Below, in pieces: positions 17,306-26,561 of a DNA stretch of 47,298 bases. Numbering within the stretch: the first letter of the stretch is position 1; the number at the start of each line of letters is the position of its first letter. The notes beneath the pieces were generated by a model. That model was given only the letters and a program-made list of their open reading frames with translations. It did not search any database and was not told the DNA's origin. The position numbers and the translations under genes were made by a program. Source of the DNA: DATGJX01 sp035279385 (lineage in GTDB: Bacteria; Vulcanimicrobiota; Vulcanimicrobiia; Vulcanimicrobiales; Vulcanimicrobiaceae); assembly GCA_035279385.1 (NCBI GenBank), contig DATEHZ010000040.1, positions 1 through 47,298 of the forward strand, read 5' to 3'.

Positions 17306-18454
17306 GCATTCGCAACAAGCGCGTCGGCGGTAGCCATAATCGCCGGCGTCTTTCTGCTGGTGCTGCGCGCGACGCGCCGCTCGCGCGGCATCGGGTGGTT
17401 CTGGGGCTGGGCCTTTTTGGCCGCCGCGCTCGCCTTCTTGGCGGCGGCAACGGGGGACTCGCGGCACGAACCGTGGTTCGGCTTCGCCGCGTCGTGCATG
17501 GCGATCGTTTCGGGATCCGCCGGCGTGTTCGGCGCTTTCGGCTTTCGAGCAGAGCGCGTGCCGCGCTGGGCGCTGCTGACCCTCGCCGCCGCCGCCGCGG
17601 GCGCAATGGTTTGCCAATGGCGCGCCGATTTGCTGGACGACGCCGTTGCGGTGGAGATCCCGCTGGCGGCATCTCTCGTGGTGCAATCCGCGGTCCTTTT
17701 TCCGGCGGCGCGCAACGCGCGCACGCCGGGACTGCAAACGGCATGCGCGGTGCAGATCGTGCTTGCGCTCATGATGTGCCGCACGCTGCTCTCGGCCGCC
17801 GTTCTCGCGGCGCACGGGAAGCAGCTCACCGAGATCTATTGGACGATCGAAATGATCGGCGGATTGATTCTCACGTTCGTCATGGCAATCGGCGAACTCG
17901 TCGCGCTGCTCGAGGAGGTACGCATCGAGCTGGAGCGCGCGAACGCGGCGCTGAACCAGGCGCTGGACGGGCTGGAGGTTGCCGCAAAACTCGATCCGCT
18001 TACCGGTCTCTATAACCGCTACGCTTTTTATACGCTGATGAACGAACTGGAAGAGAAGCAGCTGCTCGGCGGCAGCATAGCGATTATCGACTTGAACGGA
18101 CTCAAGTGCATCAACGACACCTACGGACATCATGCCGGCGATCTCGCGCTGCTCAGCGTCGCGACGTGTCTGCAAGAGGTCGTGCGTCTGCCGGACTACG
18201 TGTTCCGCTGGGGAGGCGACGAGTTCGTCGTGCTGCTGCCGGGCGTGACCCCCGAATCCGCGCGCGAACGCATCGCGCATTTTCCGCCTCCGGCGCCAAT
18301 CCAGTTGCCGGAACACGAGCCGATTGCTCTAGCCGTTTCGTGGGGCATTGCGCCGCTCGAGCCGGACGTGGATGCCGCATTGCGCGCGGCGGACGCGCAG
18401 CTCTATACGCGCAAGCGGCTCTTTGCGCGCGCGGCGGGCGAGGTGCACCGGTGA
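17270..18454 (+). CDS. membrane-anchored diguanylate cyclase (GGDEF)
   Basis: 394 residues: about seven hydrophobic segments in the first 215 residues, a short helical linker (LLEEVRIELERANAALNQALDGLE), then a GGDEF domain from about 240. The active loop is GGDEF (315-319). The inhibitory I-site is intact: RLPD (306-309) lies exactly five residues before it, as in PleD, so product inhibition by c-di-GMP is expected. DPLTGLYNRYAF and NDTYGHHAGD support full catalytic competence. The start could be GTG 17270 or ATG 17294; the longer form gives seven extra residues. TAATAG at 17255-17260 may be the -10, nine bases from the GTG. Confidence 0.9.
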   Translation: MLLLSSEHMLQTAFATSASAVAIIAGVFLLVLRATRRSRGIGWFWGWAFLAAALAFLAAATGDSRHEPWFGFAASCMAIVSGSAGVFGAFGFRAERVPRWALLTLAAAAAGAMVCQWRADLLDDAVAVEIPLAASLVVQSAVLFPAARNARTPGLQTACAVQIVLALMMCRTLLSAAVLAAHGKQLTEIYWTIEMIGGLILTFVMAIGELVALLEEVRIELERANAALNQALDGLEVAAKLDPLTGLYNRYAFYTLMNELEEKQLLGGSIAIIDLNGLKCINDTYGHHAGDLALLSVATCLQEVVRLPDYVFRWGGDEFVVLLPGVTPESARERIAHFPPPAPIQLPEHEPIALAVSWGIAPLEPDVDAALRAADAQLYTRKRLFARAAGEVHR

Positions 18455-18807
18455 TTCCCGCGCTCGCATGTTTGCTGCTGCCGTTCGCCGGTGATTGCAC
18501 GGCGCTCGTTCGTGACGTTCCGCAAATCGCGCAGCTGGTCCGGCATCGCGAGGAGTATACGGGCAAAGAAGTGAGCGTAACGGGACGCGTGCGCGGGCTC
18601 GACCAATGGATTTCGAGCGACGGACTTGCCCAGCAGATCTTTTTCCTGTGCGAAGGGAGCTGCGTTCGCGTGTACATGCCGGCGCACTCGGCGATCCGCG
18701 AAGGAGAACTCGTCACCGTACAGGGCACGTACTTCCGTGCGTTCCGCACGAGCCGCGCCGTGTATTACAACGAGGTGGAGGGCACCGAGGTCCTTCCGCG
18801 CGACTAG
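18451..18807 (+). CDS. small exported OB-fold-like protein
   Basis: 118 residues starting with GTG in a GTGA overlap with the cyclase stop. A short hydrophobic start (IPALACLLLPFAGDCTA) looks like a signal peptide. The remainder has the strand pattern of an OB fold: YTGKEVSVTGRVRGLD, QIFFLCEGSCVRVYMP, and EGELVTVQGTYFRAF. Similar small exported OB proteins bind diverse ligands, so no function is proposed. Translational coupling to the cyclase suggests joint expression. Two cysteines (in LCEGSC) could form a disulfide outside the cytoplasm. Confidence 0.62.
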   Translation: MIPALACLLLPFAGDCTALVRDVPQIAQLVRHREEYTGKEVSVTGRVRGLDQWISSDGLAQQIFFLCEGSCVRVYMPAHSAIREGELVTVQGTYFRAFRTSRAVYYNEVEGTEVLPRD

Positions 18808-18813
18808 CGGAAC

Positions 18814-20208
18814 ATGCCCGCAATGCGACGGCTGGCGGCGGCTTTGTGGGCCGTTTTTTTGGTCCTTCCGGTCTGCGTCTCCGCGCAGACGAAAGGCGTC
18901 GTGATGACGGCGCAGCAGATCGCGCTCTATGCGGATCGCGGCCTGCTCGTCGCGCAGGGCGGCGTTGCCGTTCGCTCGCCGGCGTTCGCGATCACCGGGA
19001 CGAGCGCCGCGTACGATCTGCGTGCAAATACACTGACGGTCGTGACCGATACGGGCGGCTACGTGTACGATTTCACGAATAAGACCGGTACGCCCGTGCG
19101 CAGCGCCTCCGTTTCGCAGTTCAACACCGTCGACGCGCTCGCCATCGCACAGCAGGTGGAGATCGCGCCTGCAGCGGCGATCGTCTTCAGCAACGCGCAG
19201 GTACGTTCGGGAACGGCCCTGGTTCCGGCCGCGTCCTACACGTACGCGATCCCGCGCGCGGATGCAAAGAATTTCGGCTACTCGCCGGTGCCCTCGGCTG
19301 CGCTGGAGTGGCCGTTCGTCGTGTCGAGCGGCTCCGACGGCTACACCTTTGCGCGCGCGCGTTACGATAAGTACAACGGCGGCCCGGGAACCGGAATGGA
19401 AGAGCACTTTGCTGCCAGCGCGCGCGGATACGCGGTCCTCGCGCAAACGCTCGACGTCGACGGCGGCCGTTTCGACATGGCGGCCTATCAGCAGATCAAC
19501 GACGCGCTCTCGCAGACGCTCACCGGTTCGACGCTCGCCGGTTCGCGGGCGCTGCGCTACGCGCTCAGTTCCTCGACGCGCCGCGGATTCGCGCAGCTCT
19601 CGTTCTCACAGAACAACGCCTCGCGAAACGACGATTTGCTGCTGACCGGCAACCAGCGGCCGGTGGCGGGACTCGGATCGAGCCGCTTGCAAATCGATTT
19701 CGGGCACGACGTGCATCCCGCCGATTGGAGAGTCGCGCAAGATTTTCGCGTTACGCCGAGCGTGCATTTCGACACGGCGACCGTGCACGCCGGGCGTTCC
19801 TCGTTCTCCGGTTCGTTCGATTTGGGTGAATCGCTCTACGATTACGGACGCGCGTCCCTGGCGAGCGCGGCGGGCCTGTGGAGCACGATTCCGGTGAACG
19901 CGCACGTCGAGCTGACCGGCGGCATGAATTTCTATCACAGCGCGCCGCCGTTCCCCGCGACGCTGCGTACCTATACGGCCGGCATGACGTGGAGAGCGAG
20001 CGATGCATTCAATCTGGTTTCGTCGCTCACGTACGCGCACGATTACGGACAAGCGTTCGGACTCGGGCGCCCGCAATTCAGCGCCGCGTTCGACGTGCGC
20101 TTTCGTCGCCGCAACGGAACGGGGCTGGAGATCGGCAGTATCGTTCCCTTCGGCGGCGTCGGCGATAGAAACCGCCAAACCGTCTTCAACGTCCGTTTCC
20201 TGCGCTGA
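18814..20208 (+). CDS. LptD/OstA-like outer-membrane protein
   Basis: 464 residues with a clear signal peptide (MRRLAAALWAVFLVLPVCVSAQ). The region after it (GVVMTAQQIALYADRGLLVAQGGVAVRS, then AYDLRANTLTVVTD) is like the OstA/LptA beta-jellyroll repeats that carry lipid in LPS transport. The rest has alternating, aromatic-rich strands typical of a beta-barrel, ending in RQTVFNVRFLR. At under 500 residues it is far shorter than LptD of proteobacteria (about 780), so it may be a reduced or divergent assembly factor. It supports a second membrane in this organism. ATG at 18814 or 18823 are both possible starts. Confidence 0.6.
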   Translation: MPAMRRLAAALWAVFLVLPVCVSAQTKGVVMTAQQIALYADRGLLVAQGGVAVRSPAFAITGTSAAYDLRANTLTVVTDTGGYVYDFTNKTGTPVRSASVSQFNTVDALAIAQQVEIAPAAAIVFSNAQVRSGTALVPAASYTYAIPRADAKNFGYSPVPSAALEWPFVVSSGSDGYTFARARYDKYNGGPGTGMEEHFAASARGYAVLAQTLDVDGGRFDMAAYQQINDALSQTLTGSTLAGSRALRYALSSSTRRGFAQLSFSQNNASRNDDLLLTGNQRPVAGLGSSRLQIDFGHDVHPADWRVAQDFRVTPSVHFDTATVHAGRSSFSGSFDLGESLYDYGRASLASAAGLWSTIPVNAHVELTGGMNFYHSAPPFPATLRTYTAGMTWRASDAFNLVSSLTYAHDYGQAFGLGRPQFSAAFDVRFRRRNGTGLEIGSIVPFGGVGDRNRQTVFNVRFLR

Positions 20209-20327
20209 ACGTCCGCGCGGACCCGGCCAACCGGTCTAACGCCGGTAACCAAAGGACCAGTAGATTTCCTAGGAGCTGCCCAAGGGTTGCGGCGTAGTTT
20301 GGCGGACGGGGTCGAAAGGAGCCGAGC
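20209..20327. other. 119-bp gap with GTCCGCGCGGAC palindrome
   Basis: A 12-bp palindrome GTCCGCGCGGAC begins just after the LptD-like stop, followed by ACCGGT...GCCGGT inverted copies; these may fold in the transcript but no U-run follows. A strong Shine-Dalgarno AAAGGAG lies before the next start at 20328. No clear -10 is visible. Confidence 0.4.
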
Positions 20328-20792
20328 ATGCTGGCAGTACTCGTTGCGGCCGTCAATTTATTCGCGCAGGCGTTTGCCGGAGCGTGGACCTGCCACGACT
20401 CGATGCCCGCGACGAACGATCGTCCCGCCCGCTCCTTTACCAGCGAGTGGTCCATCGACGCGACGCCCGGCGACAAGTGGGCGATCGTAAAATGGGGCCC
20501 GCAGGACAGTGCGAACGGCGGCGTCGCGTACGTCGGCTACGTGCCTACGCAAAACGATTGGGCTTACCAGGATTTTCACTACGACGGTTCGTTTGCGGTC
20601 AGCACCTCGGCGGGTCCCGACAAGGACAACGTTTGGACGTGGGCCGGGGGCGCGTACTATACGCAGAACGGCATTCTGCACGGCATGGTGACGTGGAAGC
20701 TCGCCTCGCCGACGCGTATCGAGCGCACGTTCGTGCGTTTGACGGACGGCAAAACCGAACCGGCAGGTTCCGACTACTGCACCAAACACTAA
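20328..20792 (+). CDS. small secreted protein of unknown function
   Basis: 154 residues with a hydrophobic start (LAVLVAAVNLFAQAFA) acting as a probable signal peptide. The rest is rich in strands and tryptophans (GAWTCHDSMP, WSIDATPGDKWAIVKWG, DNVWTWAGGAYYTQNG), similar in feel to lipocalin-like DUF1579 domains. Two cysteines, near the N-terminus of the mature protein (WTCHD) and three residues from the C-terminus (DYCTKH), could form a disulfide. AAAGGAG eight bases upstream supports the ATG. Followed six bases later by the thioesterase gene. I do not recognise a specific family. Confidence 0.7.
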   Translation: MLAVLVAAVNLFAQAFAGAWTCHDSMPATNDRPARSFTSEWSIDATPGDKWAIVKWGPQDSANGGVAYVGYVPTQNDWAYQDFHYDGSFAVSTSAGPDKDNVWTWAGGAYYTQNGILHGMVTWKLASPTRIERTFVRLTDGKTEPAGSDYCTKH

Positions 20793-20798
20793 AGGCGC

Positions 20799-21302
20799 AT
20801 GCCCACCCTGCAGGTTGACTGGACCGATCCCGCGGTCATCGGTTCGAAATGGATGCAGCTGGACGGACGCGAGTTTCTCGAGCAGATCGGGCGCCGCGAG
20901 ATTCCGCTGCCGCCGATTCTTTCCGTACTCGACATCAGCGAAGGCAGCGTGGGAGACGGCTGGATCGAGTTCACGATGCGCCCGCAAGGCTACATGCTCA
21001 ACTTGGCCGGCACGGTCCACGGCGGCGTGCTCGCGACGCTGATCGATTCTGCGCTTACGTGCGCGCTCGTCACGCGATTGCCAAAAGGCATGGCGTGCAC
21101 GACGATCGATCTGCAGATGCGGTTCTTTCGCCCGGTGCATCTCTCGGCGCAGCAGCTTACCGCGCGCGCGGACGTGCTCAACGCCGGCAAGACGTTCGCA
21201 GCGACGCAGGGAGAGATCCGCGACGCGAACGGACGGCTCGTCGTGCATGCGACGTCGTCGCTCGCCATAGCGCCGGCAGCGGCGCTCGTCCAAGAGCGCT
21301 AG
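20799..21302 (+). CDS. PaaI-family hotdog thioesterase
   Basis: 167 residues, a typical length for PaaI/YbgC-type acyl-CoA thioesterases. The hotdog helix has the family signature GTVHGGVLATLIDSALTCA, in which the HGG and the Asp are the usual catalytic and substrate-binding positions; TTIDLQMRFFRPVHL is the adjoining strand. Substrate cannot be deduced. The stop lies four bases from the end of the convergent SufT-like gene, leaving no room for a terminator. Confidence 0.85.
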   Translation: MPTLQVDWTDPAVIGSKWMQLDGREFLEQIGRREIPLPPILSVLDISEGSVGDGWIEFTMRPQGYMLNLAGTVHGGVLATLIDSALTCALVTRLPKGMACTTIDLQMRFFRPVHLSAQQLTARADVLNAGKTFAATQGEIRDANGRLVVHATSSLAIAPAAALVQER

Positions 21303-21306
21303 CGCG

Positions 21307-21618
21307 CTACCAGATTCCGAGCATCATCTTCACGTCGTCCGTGGCCATCTCGCGCGGATCCCACGGCGGCGTGAACGTGATGTCGACGGTGACGGTTTTA
21401 ACGCCTTCGACCGCGCGTACGGCGTCCTCGACGTTTTGTTTGAACATCGGACCCACCGGACACATCGGCGAGGTCAGCGTCATCACGACCGTGACGTGCT
21501 CGCCGTTCTCGCCTTCGGCGCTCACGTCGTAGATGAGCCCCAAGTCGAGAACGGGCAGATTGATCTCCGGATCTTTGACGTCTTTGAGTGCTTCGCGCAC
21601 TTGCTCTACGGTCGGCAT
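21307..21618 (-). CDS. SufT/MIP18-like (DUF59) metal-sulfur cluster assembly factor
   Basis: 103 residues, the normal size for stand-alone DUF59 proteins. The sequence runs TVEQVREALKDVKDPEINLPVLDLGLIYDV, then MTLTSPMCPVGPMFKQNVEDAV with the conserved cysteine, then FTPPWDPREMATDDVKMMLGIW at the C-terminus, all characteristic of SufT/PaaD-type proteins that help mature Fe-S proteins. ATG at 21618 is the correct start; the frame continues upstream without protein-like features. It is divergent from the secreted-protein gene at 21652 across only 33 bp, so the two promoters must overlap. Confidence 0.88.
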   Translation of the reverse strand: MPTVEQVREALKDVKDPEINLPVLDLGLIYDVSAEGENGEHVTVVMTLTSPMCPVGPMFKQNVEDAVRAVEGVKTVTVDITFTPPWDPREMATDDVKMMLGIW

Positions 21619-21651
21619 GATGTTTTGGCTTCGTCGCCAACCCCCACGTCC

Positions 21652-22113
21652 ATGCGAATGACCTTGCATACCTCGCTGGCAGCGGCAGCCGCCGTCTTCG
21701 CGGCACTCGCGCTCCCCTTGCCTGCTTGCGCGTCGGTCTCCATTGCGGCCGGCGGCATGGTGCGCAGCAACCCCTCGCAGTCGGGCCTGGCGGCGATCGT
21801 GAGCAGCGGCGCCTCGATTCCGGCGGTCCCTCTGGAGATCCAGGGCTCGCTGCTCGCCCCGCTCACGGGCAAGGGCGGCTACGCCGCCACGGCCGAGATC
21901 CGCGGATTTACCGGCGGCGGCTTCGGCGGGGCCTACATCGGGGCGGGCGCGGGCGTCGGAACGCTCTCGAGCGATGGGTCCTCCGGCACGGTCTTTACGG
22001 TCTTTGCGGGCAAGTCGATCGCACCGCTCACGTCGATAGAATTTCGGTTATACAAGCAAACGCAATCAACCGGCGCTACGGCCGGGTTTGTGGGCGTTCG
22101 ATTCAGCTTTTGA
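21652..22113 (+). CDS. small exported glycine-rich protein, possible outer-membrane barrel
   Basis: 153 residues with a clear signal peptide (LHTSLAAAAAVFAALALPLPACA). The mature protein is rich in Gly, Ser and Ala, with alternating strands (GGYAATAEIRGFTGGGFGGAYIGAGAGVG) and ends in VGVRFSF; a terminal phenylalanine preceded by alternating hydrophobic residues is the usual signal for outer-membrane barrels. Too small for a pore of the common sizes, roughly eight strands at most. ATG at 21652 or 21658. No family recognised. Confidence 0.65.
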   Translation: MRMTLHTSLAAAAAVFAALALPLPACASVSIAAGGMVRSNPSQSGLAAIVSSGASIPAVPLEIQGSLLAPLTGKGGYAATAEIRGFTGGGFGGAYIGAGAGVGTLSSDGSSGTVFTVFAGKSIAPLTSIEFRLYKQTQSTGATAGFVGVRFSF

Positions 22114-22251
22114 CGTTGCCGAGCGGTACAAGCGTAACCTTAACACGAGGCGGCGGGGTTATACGTTCTCACGATTAAGCAACCTAAACGGGTATATCGG
22201 GTAGCATCTCGTAGGGGCGCGGATCGCAGTCAAGGAGTTTAGAGATAGACC
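22114..22251. promoter_or_regulatory. clpC upstream region
   Basis: This 138-bp stretch must hold the clpC promoter. AAGGAG at about 22233 is a good Shine-Dalgarno core but is 14 bases from the ATG, a longer spacing than usual. TATATC at about 22196 could be a -10 with only a weak -35. I find neither a CIRCE element nor a CtsR-type heptad repeat, so stress control, if present, uses something else. Confidence 0.35.
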
Positions 22252-24750
<2,499 letters not shown>

Positions 24751-24754
24751 AGCA

Positions 24755-24784
24755 AAAGCCCCGCGTAAATCGCGGGGCTTTCTG
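24755..24784 (+). terminator. rho-independent terminator of clpC
   Basis: AAAGCCCCGCG (24755-24765), loop TAAAT, and CGCGGGGCTTT (24771-24781) form an 11-bp perfect stem with a short T stretch, starting five bases after the clpC stop. The A-rich left side would also let it work on the opposite strand. It is the cleanest intrinsic terminator in the window. Confidence 0.92.
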
Positions 24785-24785
24785 C

Positions 24786-24797
24786 TACAATTCGGCC
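24786..24797 (+). promoter_or_regulatory. -10 box for a probable leaderless transcript of the metallo-beta-lactamase gene
   Basis: TACAAT (24786-24791) is followed by six bases and then the ATG at 24798, so transcription would start at or next to the A of the start codon. No Shine-Dalgarno sequence can fit between terminator and start. The region where a -35 should be is occupied by the clpC terminator stem and has no good match. This repeats the layout seen before glgB. Confidence 0.55.
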
Positions 24798-25529
24798 ATG
24801 AACACGACGGTTACCGAAATCGCCGACGGCATCTATCGGCTTTCGACCTACGTTCCGAACGCCGGTCCGGCGGGCTTTAGCTTCAACCAGTTTCTCGTCC
24901 GCGCGGAGGAGCCGCTGCTCTTCCACACGGGCGGACGCCTGTTGTTTCCGCTCGTCTCGCAGGCGATCTCGAGCGTGATTCCGCTGGACTCGCTGCGCTG
25001 GGTCACGTTCGGGCACTTCGAAGCCGACGAATGCGGCGCGATGAACGAGTTTCTGCAAGCCGCTCCGAACGCAGCCGTCGCGCACGGCATGACGGCGGTC
25101 ATGCTTTCGATTACGGACCAGGCCGTGCGCGCGCCGCGCGTGCTCAAGAATGGCGAAGTGCTCGACCTGGGCGGTAAAACCGTGCGCTACATCAGCACGC
25201 CGCACGTGCCGCACGGCTGGGACGCCGGACTTATTTTTGAAGAAACCACGCAAACGCTGTTTGCGGGAGACTTGTTCACGATCGGCGGGCAGTACGCCGC
25301 GCAAACGCAGAGCGACATCGTCGAAGCGGCGCTCGCGATGGAAGACGTCATGCACTTTACGGCGCTGACGCCGAACACCGCGCCGTGTATCGAGGCTCTC
25401 GCCGATCTGGAGCCGAAGACGCTGGCGCTCATGCACAACTCGGCGTATACGGGCGACTGCGCGGGCGCGCTGCGCGCGCTCGCGAGCGCGTACGGAGATC
25501 GTTTGGACCGAACGCTCGACCGCGTGTGA
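24798..25529 (+). CDS. flavodiiron-type metallo-beta-lactamase (ODP-like oxygen/diiron domain, no flavodoxin)
   Basis: 243 residues of metallo-beta-lactamase fold. The first metal motif is H-F-E-A-D-E (His73, Glu75, Asp77), the form used by flavodiiron proteins and the ODP sensor domain, not the usual HxHxDH. Later ligands fit as well: His136 or His139 in TPHVPHGWD, Asp158 in FAGDLF, and a C-terminal His in LALMHNSAY. These proteins reduce or sense O2 or NO at a diiron centre; without a flavodoxin domain this one needs a separate electron donor or works as a sensor. Its stop overlaps the next start (GTGA), forming a two-gene operon. Confidence 0.85.
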   Translation: MNTTVTEIADGIYRLSTYVPNAGPAGFSFNQFLVRAEEPLLFHTGGRLLFPLVSQAISSVIPLDSLRWVTFGHFEADECGAMNEFLQAAPNAAVAHGMTAVMLSITDQAVRAPRVLKNGEVLDLGGKTVRYISTPHVPHGWDAGLIFEETTQTLFAGDLFTIGGQYAAQTQSDIVEAALAMEDVMHFTALTPNTAPCIEALADLEPKTLALMHNSAYTGDCAGALRALASAYGDRLDRTLDRV

Positions 25530-26350
25530 AGACTTTACGCGAAAAAGCGGAGCAGCTTCGCTCGCTGCACCGCCGCGGCGAGCCGCTCGTGCTGTTCAAC
25601 GTGTGGGATGCCGTGAGCGCGCGCATCATCGAGACGGCCGGGTATCCGGCGATCGCCACGGGCAGCGCGGCGGTTGCGTGGACCCAAGGCTTTCCCGACG
25701 GCGAGCAGATTTCGCGTGACGGCATGCTCGCCGCCATCTCGCGAATCGCACGCTGCGTGAGTGTGCCGGTGAGCGCCGATCTGGAAGGTGCCTACGGCAA
25801 GACCGTTGCCGATGCAGCCGCGACGGCGCGAGGCGCGATCGAAGCCGGTGCGGCCGGTTTGAACTTCGAAGACGCCGGAGAGCCGGGCGAACTGCTGGAT
25901 CTACAGCTGCAATGCGAGCGCATCGAGGCGATGCTGGAAACCGGAAAGCGCTTGGGCGTCCCGCTGGTGATCAACGCGCGCACCGACGCGTTCGTACGCG
26001 GCGCGGGAAACGACATGCAGCGCCGTCTTGAGGAAGCGATACGCCGCGGGAACGCATTTTTGCAAGCCGGCGCGGACTGCGTTTTTGTGATCGGCGTTTC
26101 GGATGAAGCCGCCATTGCGAGGTTGGCGCGCGCGATCGACGGCCCGGTCAATATTTTTGCAACGGCGAAAACGCCCCCGGTATCCCGTCTCGCGCAACTC
26201 GGCGTAGCGCGCGTGAGCATCGGCCCCGCCGGGCTCGCACACGCATTGGCTCACGTTCGCCGTGCCGCGCAGCGCCTGCGCGACGAAGGCATCTTCGAAT
26301 TCGCCGCCGATCGCATCTCCGGCGACGAACTGAACGCGTTGTTCGGTTAA
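25526..26350 (+). CDS. isocitrate lyase/PEP mutase family enzyme
   Basis: 274 residues, usual for the small members of this superfamily (PEP mutase, 2-methylisocitrate lyase, oxaloacetate decarboxylase-like). Recognised from LVLFNVWDAVSARIIETAGYPAIATGSAAVAWTQGFPDGE, the metal-binding segment VPVSADLEGAYG, and VINARTDAFVRGAGND. Substrate is not predictable from motifs alone. GTG at 25526 overlaps the preceding stop. Its last 130 codons and about 100 bp beyond have a near-identical copy at 33169-33649, seven kilobases downstream; this complete copy is taken as the functional one. Confidence 0.87.
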   Translation: MKTLREKAEQLRSLHRRGEPLVLFNVWDAVSARIIETAGYPAIATGSAAVAWTQGFPDGEQISRDGMLAAISRIARCVSVPVSADLEGAYGKTVADAAATARGAIEAGAAGLNFEDAGEPGELLDLQLQCERIEAMLETGKRLGVPLVINARTDAFVRGAGNDMQRRLEEAIRRGNAFLQAGADCVFVIGVSDEAAIARLARAIDGPVNIFATAKTPPVSRLAQLGVARVSIGPAGLAHALAHVRRAAQRLRDEGIFEFAADRISGDELNALFG

Positions 26351-26406
26351 CTACCGCGTTGCAGGCCGGCAAGTCTCTTTCGATACGCCACCATGATGCG
26401 AACCCG

Positions 26407-26451
26407 GCACCAAGGGGGCCAGCGAGTACATCTCGTTGGCCCCCTTGGTGC
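26407..26451. repeat. 20-bp hairpin in convergent gap, left member of a pair
   Basis: Left arm 26407-26426, loop TACAT, right arm 26432-26451: a 20-bp stem with a single G:T pair around the core GGGGGCCAGCGAG / CTCGTTGGCCCCC. It lies between convergent genes and could end transcription from both sides, but neither flank has a U-run. A shorter relative in the same orientation occurs at 39714-39748. Either a bidirectional terminator or a REP-like mobile palindrome would fit. Confidence 0.75.
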
Positions 26452-26561
26452 GCTAAAGTAGATCTTACTACCGACGAGAACGCATCGCCGCCCCGCACCG
26501 AAGCGCTGTTCAACCGGCTCTGGTGCAACGACTTTAACGTAGACCCCAGCCGCTGTTTCGC

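Noticed and set aside
17153..18316. Upstream extension of the glycosyltransferase frame
   Set aside because: It is antisense to the cyclase gene; the real protein begins directly before the first Rossmann strand at GTG 17152.
22114..22251. CIRCE or CtsR operator before clpC
   Set aside because: Neither the TTAGCACTC inverted repeat nor a CtsR heptad direct repeat is present.
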